Below are positions 43,101 through 56,800 of a stretch of 64,000 bases of DNA, one piece after another. Location of the stretch: contig JAMPIV010006395.1 of the NCBI GenBank assembly GCA_024509875.1, positions 620,001-684,000 on the forward strand. Direction: 5' to 3'. Position 1 is the first letter of the stretch; every line of letters starts with the position of its first letter. This DNA comes from Oreohelix idahoensis. Its lineage: Eukaryota > Mollusca > Gastropoda > Stylommatophora > Oreohelicidae. The notes under the pieces are model-generated. The model worked only from the letters and a program-made list of their open reading frames with translations, ran no database searches and was not told where the DNA came from. The position numbers were made by a program, and so were the translations under genes.

Positions 43101-46100
43101 TCATGTGCACTTGTACTGATGGCTTCTACAGCAATTGGTTTTATATGATAAGGTCGCCTGTCTCATGCTAGTCGCCTGTCTCATGCTAGTCACCTGTCTC
43201 ATGCTAGTCGCCAGTCTCATGCTAGTCGCCTGTCTCGTGCTAGTCGCCAGTCTCATGCTAGTCGCCAGTCTCATGCTAGTCGCCAGTCTCATGCTAGTCG
43301 CCAGTCTCATGCTAGTCGCCAGTCTCATGCTAGTCGCCTGTCTCATGCTAGTCGCCAGTCTCATGCTAGTCGCCTGTCTCATGCTAGTCGCCAGTCTCAT
43401 GCTAGTCGCCAGTCTCATGCTAGTCGCCTGTCTCATGCTAGTCGCCAGTCTCATGCTAGTCGCCTGTCTCATGCTAGTCGCCAGTCTCATGCTAGTCGCC
43501 TGCTATGACATTCCTGAGGGAGCAGTACTCCTTTTCTTTCTGTATCTTCTCTGAGACCCCCAGGGACTACCCAGGGCAAGATTATATTTTCTTGTTGCTA
43601 TTTAGTACAAGTATTTTATTTTTAATCTATTGCATCAGTTTTTTTCTTGCAACTCTTTAACAATTTTTGCTATTAAGACAATCATTGGCAAATCTCAAGT
43701 TGTATTATGTCTATCAACTAATAATCCTGGTTTGTCCTCTGAGGATCTCATTAAAATTTCACAGAATGAACAGATCATGTGAAAGTACACATCCTAGCCT
43801 AACACCCTGCTTTATCTGCTGAAATTTTACTTTTTCTCTGTACTGTTCGCTGTTGGCATACATGCCTGTAAAAAATTAATATCTAGTGGTCTTCCATTCA
43901 TTGTAACTAATAGGACTCTGCCTGATATTGCTTCAAATCCCTTCAATGTTCCTGCTGTTTCTCCATCTAAAATTATGCCGACTTTTCTTCATGTTTATTT
44001 CCTATGGAATAAATTATTTTATGCATATCAGAATATATTTCCCCTAAATTAATATGAAACAAATATAAAGGTATGTTATAAGGCACTCGTAGGAAATATT
44101 TCCTTCGAGTGCCTTATAACATACCTTTATATTTGTTTCATATTAATTTACTGTTTACAGGCCTCGGGGTTTCCCTTCCTTATATTTCCCCTGCTTCGAA
44201 TATATCACATTTCACATAGGCCTAATAAGTTTACATTTATTTCCCTTTCTGAGTTTCCATCTTGCACTAGTGACCTGACATCCCGAGCTTCAGTGGTCAC
44301 TGCATCTTTAATTGTAACTTTGCTTAAAATAGCTTGATGACATTTGGACATTACCAGTGTTACATGATGCTCCATGTGGAACCCCCATTAACTTTGTTGT
44401 CATTTTCTATGAAAGATGAATCATGACTGTACAAGAGACAGTATGACTGACTATGTAAAGGATATCATACTTTGTTGTCATTTCAATGAAAGATGATGAT
44501 TCATGGCTGTACAAGAGACAGTATGACTATGTAAAGGATATATATATATTTTTTAAAAATAAAGTTTTGCCTCGTTTTGGCGAGGCGCGTCCCATTCAAC
44601 CTAGTCGGTTATATTAGGGCGCATGTTCAAATATAAAAGACCCTTAGGTCTGGATATAATACTTTGTTGTCATTTCTGTGAAAGATGATTTATGACTGTA
44701 CAAGAGGCAGTACGACTGTAACTATAAAGGATATACATGTAATTTATGCTCTTATAAGTGATTGTCTGGCTAGTGTAAAGCATATAATCTATGTTCTATA
44801 AGTGACTAGCTAGTGTAGAGCATATAATTTATGTGCGTGCCCAATTCTTAACCCTTTGAAAAGAAAAAATAAAGTTTGTTTGTTCTATAAGTTACTGTCT
44901 GGCTATGTAAAGCACATAGTTTATGCTCTTAATATTTACTATAAATCAAGAATTCAGTCCTTGATAAGAATGTTCAGTAAAATATATCATTTGTCTGTGT
45001 ATTTCAGTCCATAAAACCTAGGACAGGCTTGTTCTGTTTTCTCATCATTGAAGCCAGGGAAACAACTGCTCTGGAAATGCCAGACAGAGAAAACACTTTT
45101 GTTATCAAGGTAAGTGTATGGCTGAAACCAAGTTCGTCATCATCAGTACCCTTCAGCTCTCCAAGAAGCAAAGCATTCAACAAATTCAAGTCAAGCCCTC
45201 CTATCCTGTGCCATCCGCGTAAAATCTTTCCTCATCTCTTTAATTTGTCTCCAGTCTCTTCTCCATGAGTTTTCTATCTCTCTTCCTGTTTTACCCTGGG
45301 AATTCCAGAACAAGGATTGTCTTGTAACATTATCAGCAGGTTTTCTCAGTGTGTGTCATATCTGTCGTCAGTGTCTTCTCATTTCCTGTTTCACTAGCAC
45401 CTGTTTGGTTTTTGTCATCAGTTCCACATCATCTTGTCATACCATCAATCTTTCTATGCTACACAAGCACTGAGTTATGAAAGTCTAACTTTTTGGTTGT
45501 TGAAACTAAGTTGAGATCATTCAATTCCAAAAAAGTGACTCCCAACTAAGAAAGACAGCTGCTCATGTCACCTGATGTGGAATCGAGGCTTACAAATTTT
45601 TCCAGGCTGTTGTATGTATTGCAGTTCTGTTACCTTGATCATTTCATTTATTGGTGTTGATTTCATTGCTTCCGTAATGATTCTACCATCCTGGCTGTTT
45701 TTTCAAAGTTGAATTTTGAATCATTTGCCTGGACAGGTATTTTATATTCTAATGCCAGTCTAACATTTTCTGCATACAACAGCTTCAGCATTTAATGGCC
45801 AACACCCCAAATAGTTCCTACATTTTTTCATCAGTCGCTTACTGTCTAGCTTGTTTGTTGGCACTTCTCAGTTTGATTTTTCCATGTTAGACTGCTGTCC
45901 ATTGTAATTTCAAGACATGTAGGACTCTTTTCTTGTTGTAGTTAATGTCCATTTAGTTTCAGCATGACTTTTTGTCCCTTGTTTGAGAGCATGAAAATTA
46001 TGTATGTAGTTTTCGTCTTACATTTAGTAGCCATTTTTGTTGTTAATTTGTCTTGCTTTTGTAAGGCTTTCTGCATCCTGCTGTTTCCTGTTTTGGCATT

Positions 46101-47860
46101 ATCTTATGCTACCCACAACACTAAGTCATCAGTGCATAGTGAGCTCTTTGGTATTTTGCCCGCTGTGTTATGGATATAGTTCAAGACCAGTGTAGATGAC
46201 AACACATTGCCGCAAGATAGTGCTCCGCAATCAGTCTGCCATGGCACATTGGTGCGCTGCAAGTGTCTGCCTGGTGTGCTATGGCACCAGGCAGAATACA
46301 CCATATAATAGTATACAAAATTACGTTATGCAGACGTGAGTTTTTTGTTGTTGATGAACCTACAAATCTGCTCTTCTTCTTCTTCCGTCCTTAGTCAAAG
46401 ACCGATCAAGCAGTCAGAGGCCATCATGCCTTGTGGCGTCTTAAGGGCAACAGCAGATTGACTTTCTCTGTTGTAGTTTCCCATCACGCCTAGCGGCGTC
46501 TTTAGGGCAACAACAGATTAATCCATCTGCCGCTGTTTCCGTAATCAGTGTGACAAGCCAACGGGTGATCAGCCCATTGGGATACAAACCTGCTCTACCC
46601 GTTGTAATTGATCACATGATTCTGCTGTTGAGTTAGGGGAGGTAAAGGCAGCAAGGAAAGGAACTGGTTACCCCCCACATCATTAGAAGAAAAGCTGGAC
46701 CTTGTATAGTGAAGTCTCTAACACCTCACACCCCTGCGACAGTATCTGCTATGGGACTACCTTCACCTTTACATTAGTACTAGTATTTGTTTAAGCTAGG
46801 GTTGTGAAATATTTAGAAAAGTATGAAGAGAGGCACATTGGGTTTGTTGTTGTTTATCTAGGGCTGCTGAGCTTCTTGCTCTTTTGCAGCCAATACCAAG
46901 TTGAAGACTCCTTGGTATTATCTACACTGTAGATCTAGGCTTTTCCTGTGGCTTTTCTGCCAGTCCGAAACGTGCTGAGTTGAAGTCATGAGCTCCAGTT
47001 TCTCCAACATGGTTGGCATTTAAAGGATCGTCACATCTGGTCCCAAGCCAAGAGTAAGAAGCGTGTGGCATACTGTGCATTCCCCACTATCCAAGGGGGC
47101 TCTCCAACAATGCAGAGCTAAAATACTGTGCTGTGGTTCTGGGCTCTCCCAAGGAATTGCTACGTCCTGTACAGAGCCACTTCTCAGCTCCCACTGCCTA
47201 TCACTGGGTCCATAGATCCCTCTGCATGCAGTCAACCAAGTCAAAGCCAAAGAATAACGTCTGAGGCTCAAATGACTTCTCCAAGCTTAGTGTGCAATGC
47301 TGGGTTCTCAACAAGTTTCACCACAGGGGGAATCCCTGGAAGTGTGTGGATGATTTAAAAAGTCAGTGAGGATGTATTTAGCCTCACAGACATAGGTTCA
47401 CTTCCACGTACGTATATTGTAGCATTGTGCATAGCTGGTGGTCATATAAGGATGACTCCAGATATGCCTCCATGCATAATGAGGGTGTAATTAGCCTCAC
47501 AGATAGGTTCACTTCCACGTACGTATATTGTAGCATTGTGCATAGCTGACGGTCATATAAGGATGACTCCAGATATGCCTCCATGCATACAAATTGGGTT
47601 TAATTATGCCTTTGGCTCTGTTGATAAAGTTTAGTGATTATATTTTTGTGTTGTGTTTTATGTTTGTGGCTGTATTGATGAATTTTAATTCACACATAAT
47701 GTTTGTGTACTTTATGTCTTAGGGTTCTCACTTTTGTATTCTTCAGTTAGTTTGGACAAGTTACATTCTATTGTTGGTTATCAAAAGTTAAGCTCACCAT
47801 AAAATTGTTGCAAAATAATTGTACTCATGTTTCAGAACCTAGACCTGAAAAATGTATTCT

Positions 47861-47891
<31 letters not shown>

Positions 47892-50800
47892 CCAAGTTCA
47901 TTCTCTTTAAGTTGTTGTGAAAGTTTATTTTACGGTTATTAAACATCTTATTTGATGGTTAATTTTCAGCTTCATAAATCTCACTTGGTTATTACATGCA
48001 TATTTTTAGATGTTGCGTTTACTGTTAGATCTCACAAATCCTGTTTTTATTTTTGCAAGTTTATTCTGTAGTTCTTGAAATTTTATTTTGTCGCTGTGGA
48101 CAGAGGTATAAATAACCTAGGATTTTCTCATGACATAGGCATACTGTCTAAGCCAAAATGACTAAAGGGGTGATATGCAATTTTGATAAAACGTTTGAGT
48201 CACTAAGAAACACATAAACAATTAATAGAGAAATAAAAATGATGTGGGTAGTCGTCATTTGACAAGCTGTATTAACTTACATTAGAACCTTAGATCAGTT
48301 ACGGGACCCAAAGATGCAGCAATAGAGAATGCAGTCAGCGACCCATAGCTTGACTGCTTGCATCAGAGTCAGCGAACCAGAGCTGACTAAGACCCTACTC
48401 CACCTCCACGTGGTGGTCCTGGAAACAGTCTGCATCACTGCAGTCTGGCTGAGAGAGTAGGGATCGCAGAGGGAAGGCAAAACCCGGTCCCAAAAACTGC
48501 CGTGCTGAAGTCGGATGTGTCGACCGAAAGGTGCAGATATCACAGCTCCGGCGTAAACAGACACAACGCAACCAACGTCCTTTTCAGGACGAACGAGGAA
48601 GAAGAAGAAGAAGAAGATCAGTTACATAGTAATGGAAAAATTCTTACAACATGCAAGTTAAGGCAACCGAGTGATGTTAGTAAGGCACCTGCGTCAGACA
48701 TGAAATTGCAAAATCAAAAATGTATGGTGAATGAAAAGAGTAAGTACAGGTTTAGGAAAACTGAAATGTTTTTGAAGATTTTTTTGTCATTTTAGTGATG
48801 CACTCTTTTCCGACTTAAGTCAGAAACACAACATAGAATTAAAACCAGTTTTCATTTTGATCAGAAGACTAAATTAAATGGTACCCAGTGAAAAGTTTTG
48901 TTTGATGATTAGTTCTCAGGTTTGTAATTCTCACTAGGTTACTACATGAATTATTTTTTTAGAAGTTAGGTACACTATTAGGTCTCACAAACTTATTCTG
49001 TTTTTAGTTTTTTTGTAAGTTTTTGTTGTTGTTAGTTCTTGAAAGTTTATTTAACAACTCTCACACATTGTTTTTCATGATTAGTTAATTTAATAATTTC
49101 ACAGTTCACACAGCTTAATTTTAGTTCATATTTTAGTCATGTCTACTGTAAAGTACCCTTTCTGAATATCTCAAGACAGTCTTTTGGACTTCTGGAGTAT
49201 TTCCCGTCAAAATGGCATAGCATGGAAATAACTTTACTTACTTAGTCGTTCCCCTTCTACCGTGAGGTGTAGAGGTTTGGAAGAGAGAGCGCCAGACTAT
49301 CCTATCGGCTGTCTTCCTCCTGGCCTGGTTCCATTCTAGTCCTCGATCCTTCAAAGATTGTCTAATGTTGTCCTCCCAGCGGACTCTGGGTCGTCCTCGG
49401 GGTCTGGATCCTTGGCTCTTTGTTTCCCATGCTTGTCGTGGTATCCGATCTTCTCCCATTCTGCAGACATGGCCAAACCATCTTAATTGGGACTGTTCTA
49501 CTTGGGTCTGCAGGGGGTAGGATTTAAGGCCTTGGCGTATCATCTGGTTGCGTACCATGTCTCTTCTTGTTACTTCAACCACCTTCCTCAGATACCTCAT
49601 TTCTGAGGTTTGGATCTGGCTTTTATGGGTTGTAGTCATTGCCCATGACTCGCATCCATATGTCAAGACTGGGACATAGGTGGAGCGGTATACAGCCATC
49701 TTCGTTTTCTTACCAACCTCTCTCTTGCTGAGGAATCCTCGATTTATGGCCTGAAAAAGTCTTCCAGCTGCTGCTTTTCGAGTGGCCAACTCTTCTTTGA
49801 TGCCTCCCTTTCGGTCTATAATAGCTCCGAGGTATTTAAAGTGGTCGACCTGCTCCAGGACCTGTTCTCCCAGCTTAATCTGATGTTTTCTTTCTTCTCG
49901 TGATATCACCATGGATTTTGTTTTAGAGCTGCTTATGACCATCCCTCTCTTCTCCAGCTCTTCCTTCCAGACTTGCAGGTTGGATTGGAGATGTGCCTCT
50001 GATTTAGCAATCAGGGCAACATCATCAGCAAATGCCAGCTCCGAAATATAGACCTGTCTCATCTTCCAGTACCCCACTGAATACTTTCTTGTTCTCTCCT
50101 TACATGCCTTGATGACATCGTCCATAAGGAGTATGAAGAGGTAAGGTGATAGGATATCACCTTGTCTTACACCAGTGGTGGTCCTGAACTCTTCCGACTT
50201 ATGGTTTGCTGTCCTCACATAATTTCTGCAAGACTTGTAGAAGCTCTGTAAAGCATGAATCAGAGGTGCTGGAATATTCTTCCTTGCCAAACAGTCCCAA
50301 AGTTTGCTCCAGGGGACCCTGTCAAACACCTTTTCCAGATCTATGAAACAAAGATGCATCTCACTCTTATACTCAAGGGCCTTTTCACTCAGCTGTCTGA
50401 GTGTGAAGATTAGGTCTTGAGTACTTCGGTTTGCTCGGAATCCGCACTGGACCTCATCCAATTGTGGCTCAGCTAGGCGTCGGAGTCTCTGCTCTAGGAT
50501 TCTAGAGTAGATTTTACCAGGGACACTGAGAAGGGATATGCCTCTATGGTTTCCACACTGTCGATTGTCACCCTTTTTGAAAATTGGTGTTATGATGGCA
50601 ATCTCCCAATCCTTTGGTATTGTCTTGTTGTACCACGCTGCCTGTAAAACCCTTAAGAGTAATAGGTCGCCTGATGCTCCCATGAACTTAACCATTTCTG
50701 GTTTTCTTGTGCATCTTTTTCTAGCTTTTCTCCAAATTCTTCCCAGGACTTCTGTTTTGCTGCTAGCACTTTATTCTTTGCTTCTGTTCTGAGTGTCACA

Positions 50801-53800
50801 TATTCTCTATATTTTTCCATTTGTCCTGTTGTGTTTTTAGCTCCTAAGTATTATTTCCATGCCATTTTCTTCTCTCTTATTTTCTCTTTGACTTCCTCTG
50901 TCCACCAAGGTGTCCTCTTTCTCTTGTTCCCAAGTCGGACTTCACCGCACGCTTCTGCAGCAGCTGTCTTTATGATATCCTTGAATTTAATCCAGAGGGT
51001 TTCCAAGTCATCAGGTTGTTCTTCTGTGTTTCTCACCACTGCAGCAATAAGCCCCTGATATCTGGTCTTAATTTCTGGCTCTCTCAGCTTGTAGGTCCTA
51101 ATGCTCATTTCTCCTGCTCGTTTACTTGGTTTCTTGCGTGATGTTGGGCAGTTCCTAGGCTGAGCAACTCTATCAGTTGTTCTTTTGATTGTTAGCAGGT
51201 AGTGATCACTTCCAATCTCTGGCCCCCTCCAGACTCTAGCATCTCGGACATATTTGAATGAGCTTCTCCGAACAATGGCATAGTCGATCACTGACTTCTC
51301 ATTCTTTGTTGGTTCACATCTAGTGTATGCATGTATGTGCTTATGGGGGAACTTTGTGTTTGTAATGATCAGATTCTGCTCACTGCAGAATCTAAGGAGT
51401 CGCTTTCCATTGTCATTGAGAGTATCTTCTCCATATCTTCCGATAACTCCACCCCATCTAGCATGGTCGTTTCCAACTCTGGCATTAAAATCTCCGAGCA
51501 TGATAACTTCATCTAGGCAGTCATCCACTGTCCTTTAAAGCAGCTCGAAGAATTCCTCCTTGACCTCTGCTCTCTCATCCTCATTTGGCCCATACACTAT
51601 GACCAGGTTGACTATGGTTTCTCCTTCTTTTAGTTTAACAACCATAATGCGCTCCGAGACAAAGTTCCATCCCTTGATACTATCTCTTTGATTTTGGGCC
51701 ACAATGCAACCCACGCCCCCTTTAGCTCTTTCAGACATGGGTACACCACTGTAGAGCAGCGTGTTGCCATCGAGATCCATAACTCCTTGTCCTTTTTTCT
51801 TTGTTTCCGTTATAGCCAGGATTTCTAATTTTGCTTTCCTCATCTCTTCCACCAGCTCCTCTTCCTTCCCATTTATACTTCTTGTGTTCCAAGTTCCATA
51901 AGTCGTAGTCCGTTCCAGTTCGTCGCCTTTAGAATCCGTCCGGTTTTCTCTCTTGTGTTGCTAGTAATCGTGATTTAAAGCAAACAGGTGATTGGCCTGT
52001 TGTGCCTTTGCATGGTGGAGGGGCTGCCTCCTTACGGCCTCCATGCAGGCCGCCCTCCTCCTTTTTCATCCGGGCTTGGGACCGGCATTGGCGGAGTTGG
52101 AAATAACTTTACCTGCGTTAAAACACAGATCCGGGTCACTGGATATCTTCTTAAGCAAGCTAGGTCTAACTAGCTGTTGTTTGTTCAATGATTCTGCATG
52201 TAGGAATTAAACCCATTTACTTATTTATTGTACAGATGCATGAGTTCTGCTATAAAACGAATATAGGTGGGCAGGAGTAAATGTGGATAAGGGTTAGGAT
52301 GTAAGCTTTACAAAGAAGCAACACAGTGTAAACATCGGGCATTTTTGGGAAAAATGCTTTTTCAGTTGTGATTACAAACAAGGAACGCTCGTGCCTATGT
52401 GAAATATGGATCAGATCTTGGTAAATATTGAGTATATCAAATGGTGACTTCCACTTGACTATCTACAGTGTGAATTGTATCATATCACGTCATGACTACT
52501 GACATTCACTAACAGCAGCCTCCTTTGCATCCAGTATATCAAATAGCCAGATGAGTTAACAAACGCAGACCTGTGGAGCAGAATCAGACAACAGTCAACG
52601 CAACTGGAGAGTAAAGAGAAAAAATAGAGAGTGATAGGACAATACCCTCTGGGAAACAGCCACCCTGAATAACCAAACATGCCTTTGACTGGAACCCACA
52701 AGGGATGAGAAAAAAAGTTGGGAAGCCATAGAAAAACTGAAGAACAGTGGTGTAGATGAAGGTAAACAGAAATCATGGGCAGAGTTGAAAAAGATGACTC
52801 AAAACATAATCTGTAAAGAGCAACAATTGTGGCCCTATGCTTCACATAGGACAAAAAAAAAGAGTGGCAGAGAAAAGAATGCACTACTTTTGCTTGTTTT
52901 GTTTAAGCGAGTCTTAAAAACTGGTATTGAACCGATAAGGGCAGTGCTGCACCCTACATGTTGAGCTGTCTTGCTTACATCGTATATTAATATATCAGTA
53001 TCATGTTTTGTTTTTATTTTTTTGTGATACATAGGAGACCAAGACTGCCAACAGCTCCTTCAGGATCTATAGAAAGAAAAGGTAGGGACAGTGCCATCTG
53101 CTTCTTATCATTCTAAGGGGACATATAAAGTAAAGACAAATGCCTTCCATTCTGTGTGATCCAGGGTCTCCCTTTTCTTTCTTCTGTGTTTTTCTCTTCT
53201 TTTTAGCAAATGTTCCTATATGTCTGGCATGGATGATATATCGATATTGCAGAAATCATGTTATTGGCGTATGAATGACTAAAGTTTGGGGAAACTATTG
53301 GGTGGGAAGTTTTGCTACATTATGAAATTTAAAAACGCCACAAAGATACTTCCCACCCAGTACGAGGAAAATAATTAATCACATAAGACTTCCAAGTTTT
53401 CATAGTTTGTTGCCTATAACACTAACTAAAGTAACAAAGCACATTCATTGAGAAATAATACATAATGGTATAAAAAGCGTGCACAATCAGGAGATATATC
53501 ACAATGTACAAGAAGGTGTCCTGATATTACTGACCACTTCCATGCATATGGTTAATGGTTGAAAAGAGTGAGCTACGTCAGAACATAGCAGGTGCCACTT
53601 GGGAAAAAACCTAGTTTTCTCAAGTTGTTTTTAGCTATACAATTAGCTAAATGTATTGTCATGATGAACATTTATCTGACTGATTGATTTATGAAATTTG
53701 CTGATTGAATTAATGAGCTTCTTAGTGACTTAGCTAATGGTACGTTTGTAATTTTACTGATTGAACTGTTATTAATTGTTTGAACTAATTAGTTTTGTTT

Positions 53801-56800
53801 TTTATGGCTGGCTGAAATAATGGTTATTTGGTGGACTTGAATTTGTTAACTGTTTTGGTGGATAGCATGGGCAAATGAATCTTTTGTGACTGGTTGAACT
53901 GATTAATATTTTGAACATAGCTGATTGAACTGATTAATATTTTGAACATAGCTGATTGAACTGATTAATATTTTGAACATAGCTGATTGAACTGATTAAT
54001 ATTTTGAACATAGCTGATTGAACATTAATATTTTGAACATAGCAGATTGAACTGATTAATATTTTGAAAATAGCTGATTGAACTGATTAATATTTTGAAC
54101 ATAGCTGATTGAACTGATTAATATTTTGAACATAGCTGATTGAACTGATTAATATTTTGAACATAGCTGATTGAACTGATTAATATTTTGAACATAGCTG
54201 ATTGAACTGATTAATATTTTGAACATAGCTGATTGAACTGTTTAATATTTTGAACATAGCTGATTGAACTGACACAAATTATTTGAATTTTGTTTAACAA
54301 TCATCATTTTCCATTTCGTTCCTTATGAATCCACATCTGCAGCTCCCTTGTAGGAAGCCTGCTCCGAGATTTTTCATGCTCCTGTAGTATGGTGTCTGTA
54401 GCAATTGGTTTACAAGATGAAATTGCCAGCCCCATGCACATCATATTAGTCATCTCGTGTGACATGACTGAGGGAGTAGTAGTGCTATTCTTTCTTCACC
54501 TCATTAGAGACCCCCTGGGAAGTACCACGGGACAACAATGCTGTTTGACTAATGATTGGTTAATGTGTGATATTTGAGGATCAGTTGTTATGGTTGGTTA
54601 AATTGATAAAACTTTGTGATTGGCTGATGAAACTGTTCTTTCAGACTCAGGACAGCTTACATCTCAACAGCGAAGTTCTTCCCAGGGCAGCCTAGGAAGC
54701 AGCGCACCCACAGTCCCTCCACTTCCTTCACCGCGACCTTGGAGCATGATTCATATGGACCACAACAGCCCCCCTCATGTACAGAATATTAGTGCTGGTG
54801 ATTTGAGGGGCTCACCTAGAACAGAGAATGCATTTGGTGAGAACTAGTAAAGTAGTAATATCAGTAGCCAGCTATTATCATGATGATACTGTTGTTTGTT
54901 TATATATTTTCTGTCTGTTAACATTACTTTTGTTGGGACTTCTGTGTTACTTAGTTAAAAGCAGTAAATTTTGTTGTTGTTGTTGTCTTTGTTATGTCCC
55001 ATATTGTTCCCGGGGTAGTCTGTAAGTTGACAGAATGAATAGGTATGCTGCACTTTAGGGTAAGAAGTGACTAATATGAGGCTGTGTAAGGGGCTGGCAA
55101 CCTCATCAGGTAAAACATATTGCTACAGAAACTACTGCTGTGGCTGCAGTGGTGTCTCAATGGAGAAAAATGGGAAAAGAAGTTGCCATTGTCTAGACGT
55201 CCTGAAAAATGCAGGGCTGTTATTTTAGTCTATTAATATTAGACAAACATAAAGGTATGTTTTCAGGCACTCGTAAGAAATAAAGAAGTAGAACACTTGG
55301 ACAACAGAAAAACAACAGATGTGAGTGGCTTACCCAGGGTTCGAACCCCGTACCTTCCGTACGACAACTCCGCCTAGCTATCAAGCGAATCACACTGACC
55401 CCACGGCCAGCTAGGCATCCCCAAAAAAGGATGCTTTTACTGACCATTTATCAGTATGAAACACAAGATAACACCGGAAGTATACAGTGGGCAACTCAGC
55501 CCCCCAATGACGCAATCACTTCTGTTGTTCCCCTATTAACAGTATGTGTCAGTCCAAACAAGACAAAGACCTTTATTCTGGGTCCAGTAAATAGTAGAAG
55601 ACTTAAGGACAGTAGTATAGAACAGAGGGTAGGTTTCTGGTATTGTATAAACATAAATAACACATAAGGAAGGGAAACCCGAGGCCTGTAAACAGTAAAT
55701 TAATATTAGACAAACATAAAGGTATGTTTTCAGGCACTCGTAAGAAATAAAGAAGTAGAACACTTGGACAACAGAAAAACAACAGACGTGAGTGGCTTAC
55801 CCAGGGTTCGAACCCCGTACCTTCCGTACGACAACTCCGCCTAGCTATCAAGCGAATCACACTGACCCCACGGCCAGCTAGGCATCCCCAAAAAAGGATG
55901 CTTTTACTGACCATTTATCAGTATGAAACACAAGATAACACCGGAAGTATACAGTGGGCAACTCAGCCCCCCAATGACGCAATCACTTCTGTTGTTCCCC
56001 TATTAACAGTATGTGTCAGTCCAAACAAGACAAAGACCTTGATACTGGGTCCAGTAAATAGTAGAAGACTTAAGGACAGTAGTATAGAACAGAGGGTAGG
56101 TTTCTGGTATTGTATAAACATAAATAACACATAAGGAAGGGAAACCCGAGGCCTGTAAACAGTAAATTAATATTAGACAAACATAAAGGTATGTTTTCAG
56201 GCACTCGTAAGAAATAAAGAAGTAGAACACTTGGACAACAGAAAAACAACAGACGTGAGTGGCTTACCCAGGGTTCGAACCCCGTACCTTCCGTACGACA
56301 ACTCCGCCTAGCTATCAAGCAAATCACACTGACCCCACGGCCAGCTAGGCATCCCCAAAAAAGGATGCTTTTACTGACCATTTATCAGTATGAAACACAA
56401 GATAACACCGGAAGTATACAGTTTTTCTGTTGTCCAAGTGTTCTACTTCTTTATTTCTTACGAGTGCCTGAAAACATACCTTTATGTTTGTCTAATATTA
56501 ATTTACTGTTTACAGGCCTCGGGTTTCCCTTCCTTATGTGTTATTTATGTTTATACAATACCAGAAACCTACCCTCTGTTCTATACTACTGTCCTTAAGT
56601 CTTCTACTATTTACTGGACCCAGTATCAAGGTCTTTGTCTTGTTTGGACTGACACATACTGTTAATAGGGGAACAACAGAAGTGATTGCGTCATTGGGGG
56701 GCTGAGTTGCCCACTGTATACTTCCGGTGTTATCTTGTGTTTCATACTGATAAATGGTCAGTAAAAGCATCCTTTTTTGGGGATGCCTAGCTGGCCGTGG

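Noticed and set aside
43101..43554. Open frames of 129 and 139 codons on opposite strands
   Set aside because: Products of the 18-bp minisatellite; unit length divisible by three keeps both strands open.
46964..47030. Host coding similarity suspected around the CCGAAACGTGCTGAG segment
   Set aside because: Stops in all frames and no recognisable motif.
47128..47358. Ser-rich plus-strand frame considered as an SH2B linker exon
   Set aside because: No suitable donor in phase and no family similarity.
48618..48747. Possible SH2B exon with strong donor GTAAGT, interrupted upstream by SINE-G copy 5
   Set aside because: Its phase cannot be joined to the 53035 exon without a stop, and the sequence shows no PH similarity.
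55325..55423. Possible true tRNA gene (perfect B-box GGGTTCGAACCC)
   Set aside because: No convincing acceptor stem or anticodon arm around it, and it repeats within a SINE unit; treated as a tRNA-derived SINE head.
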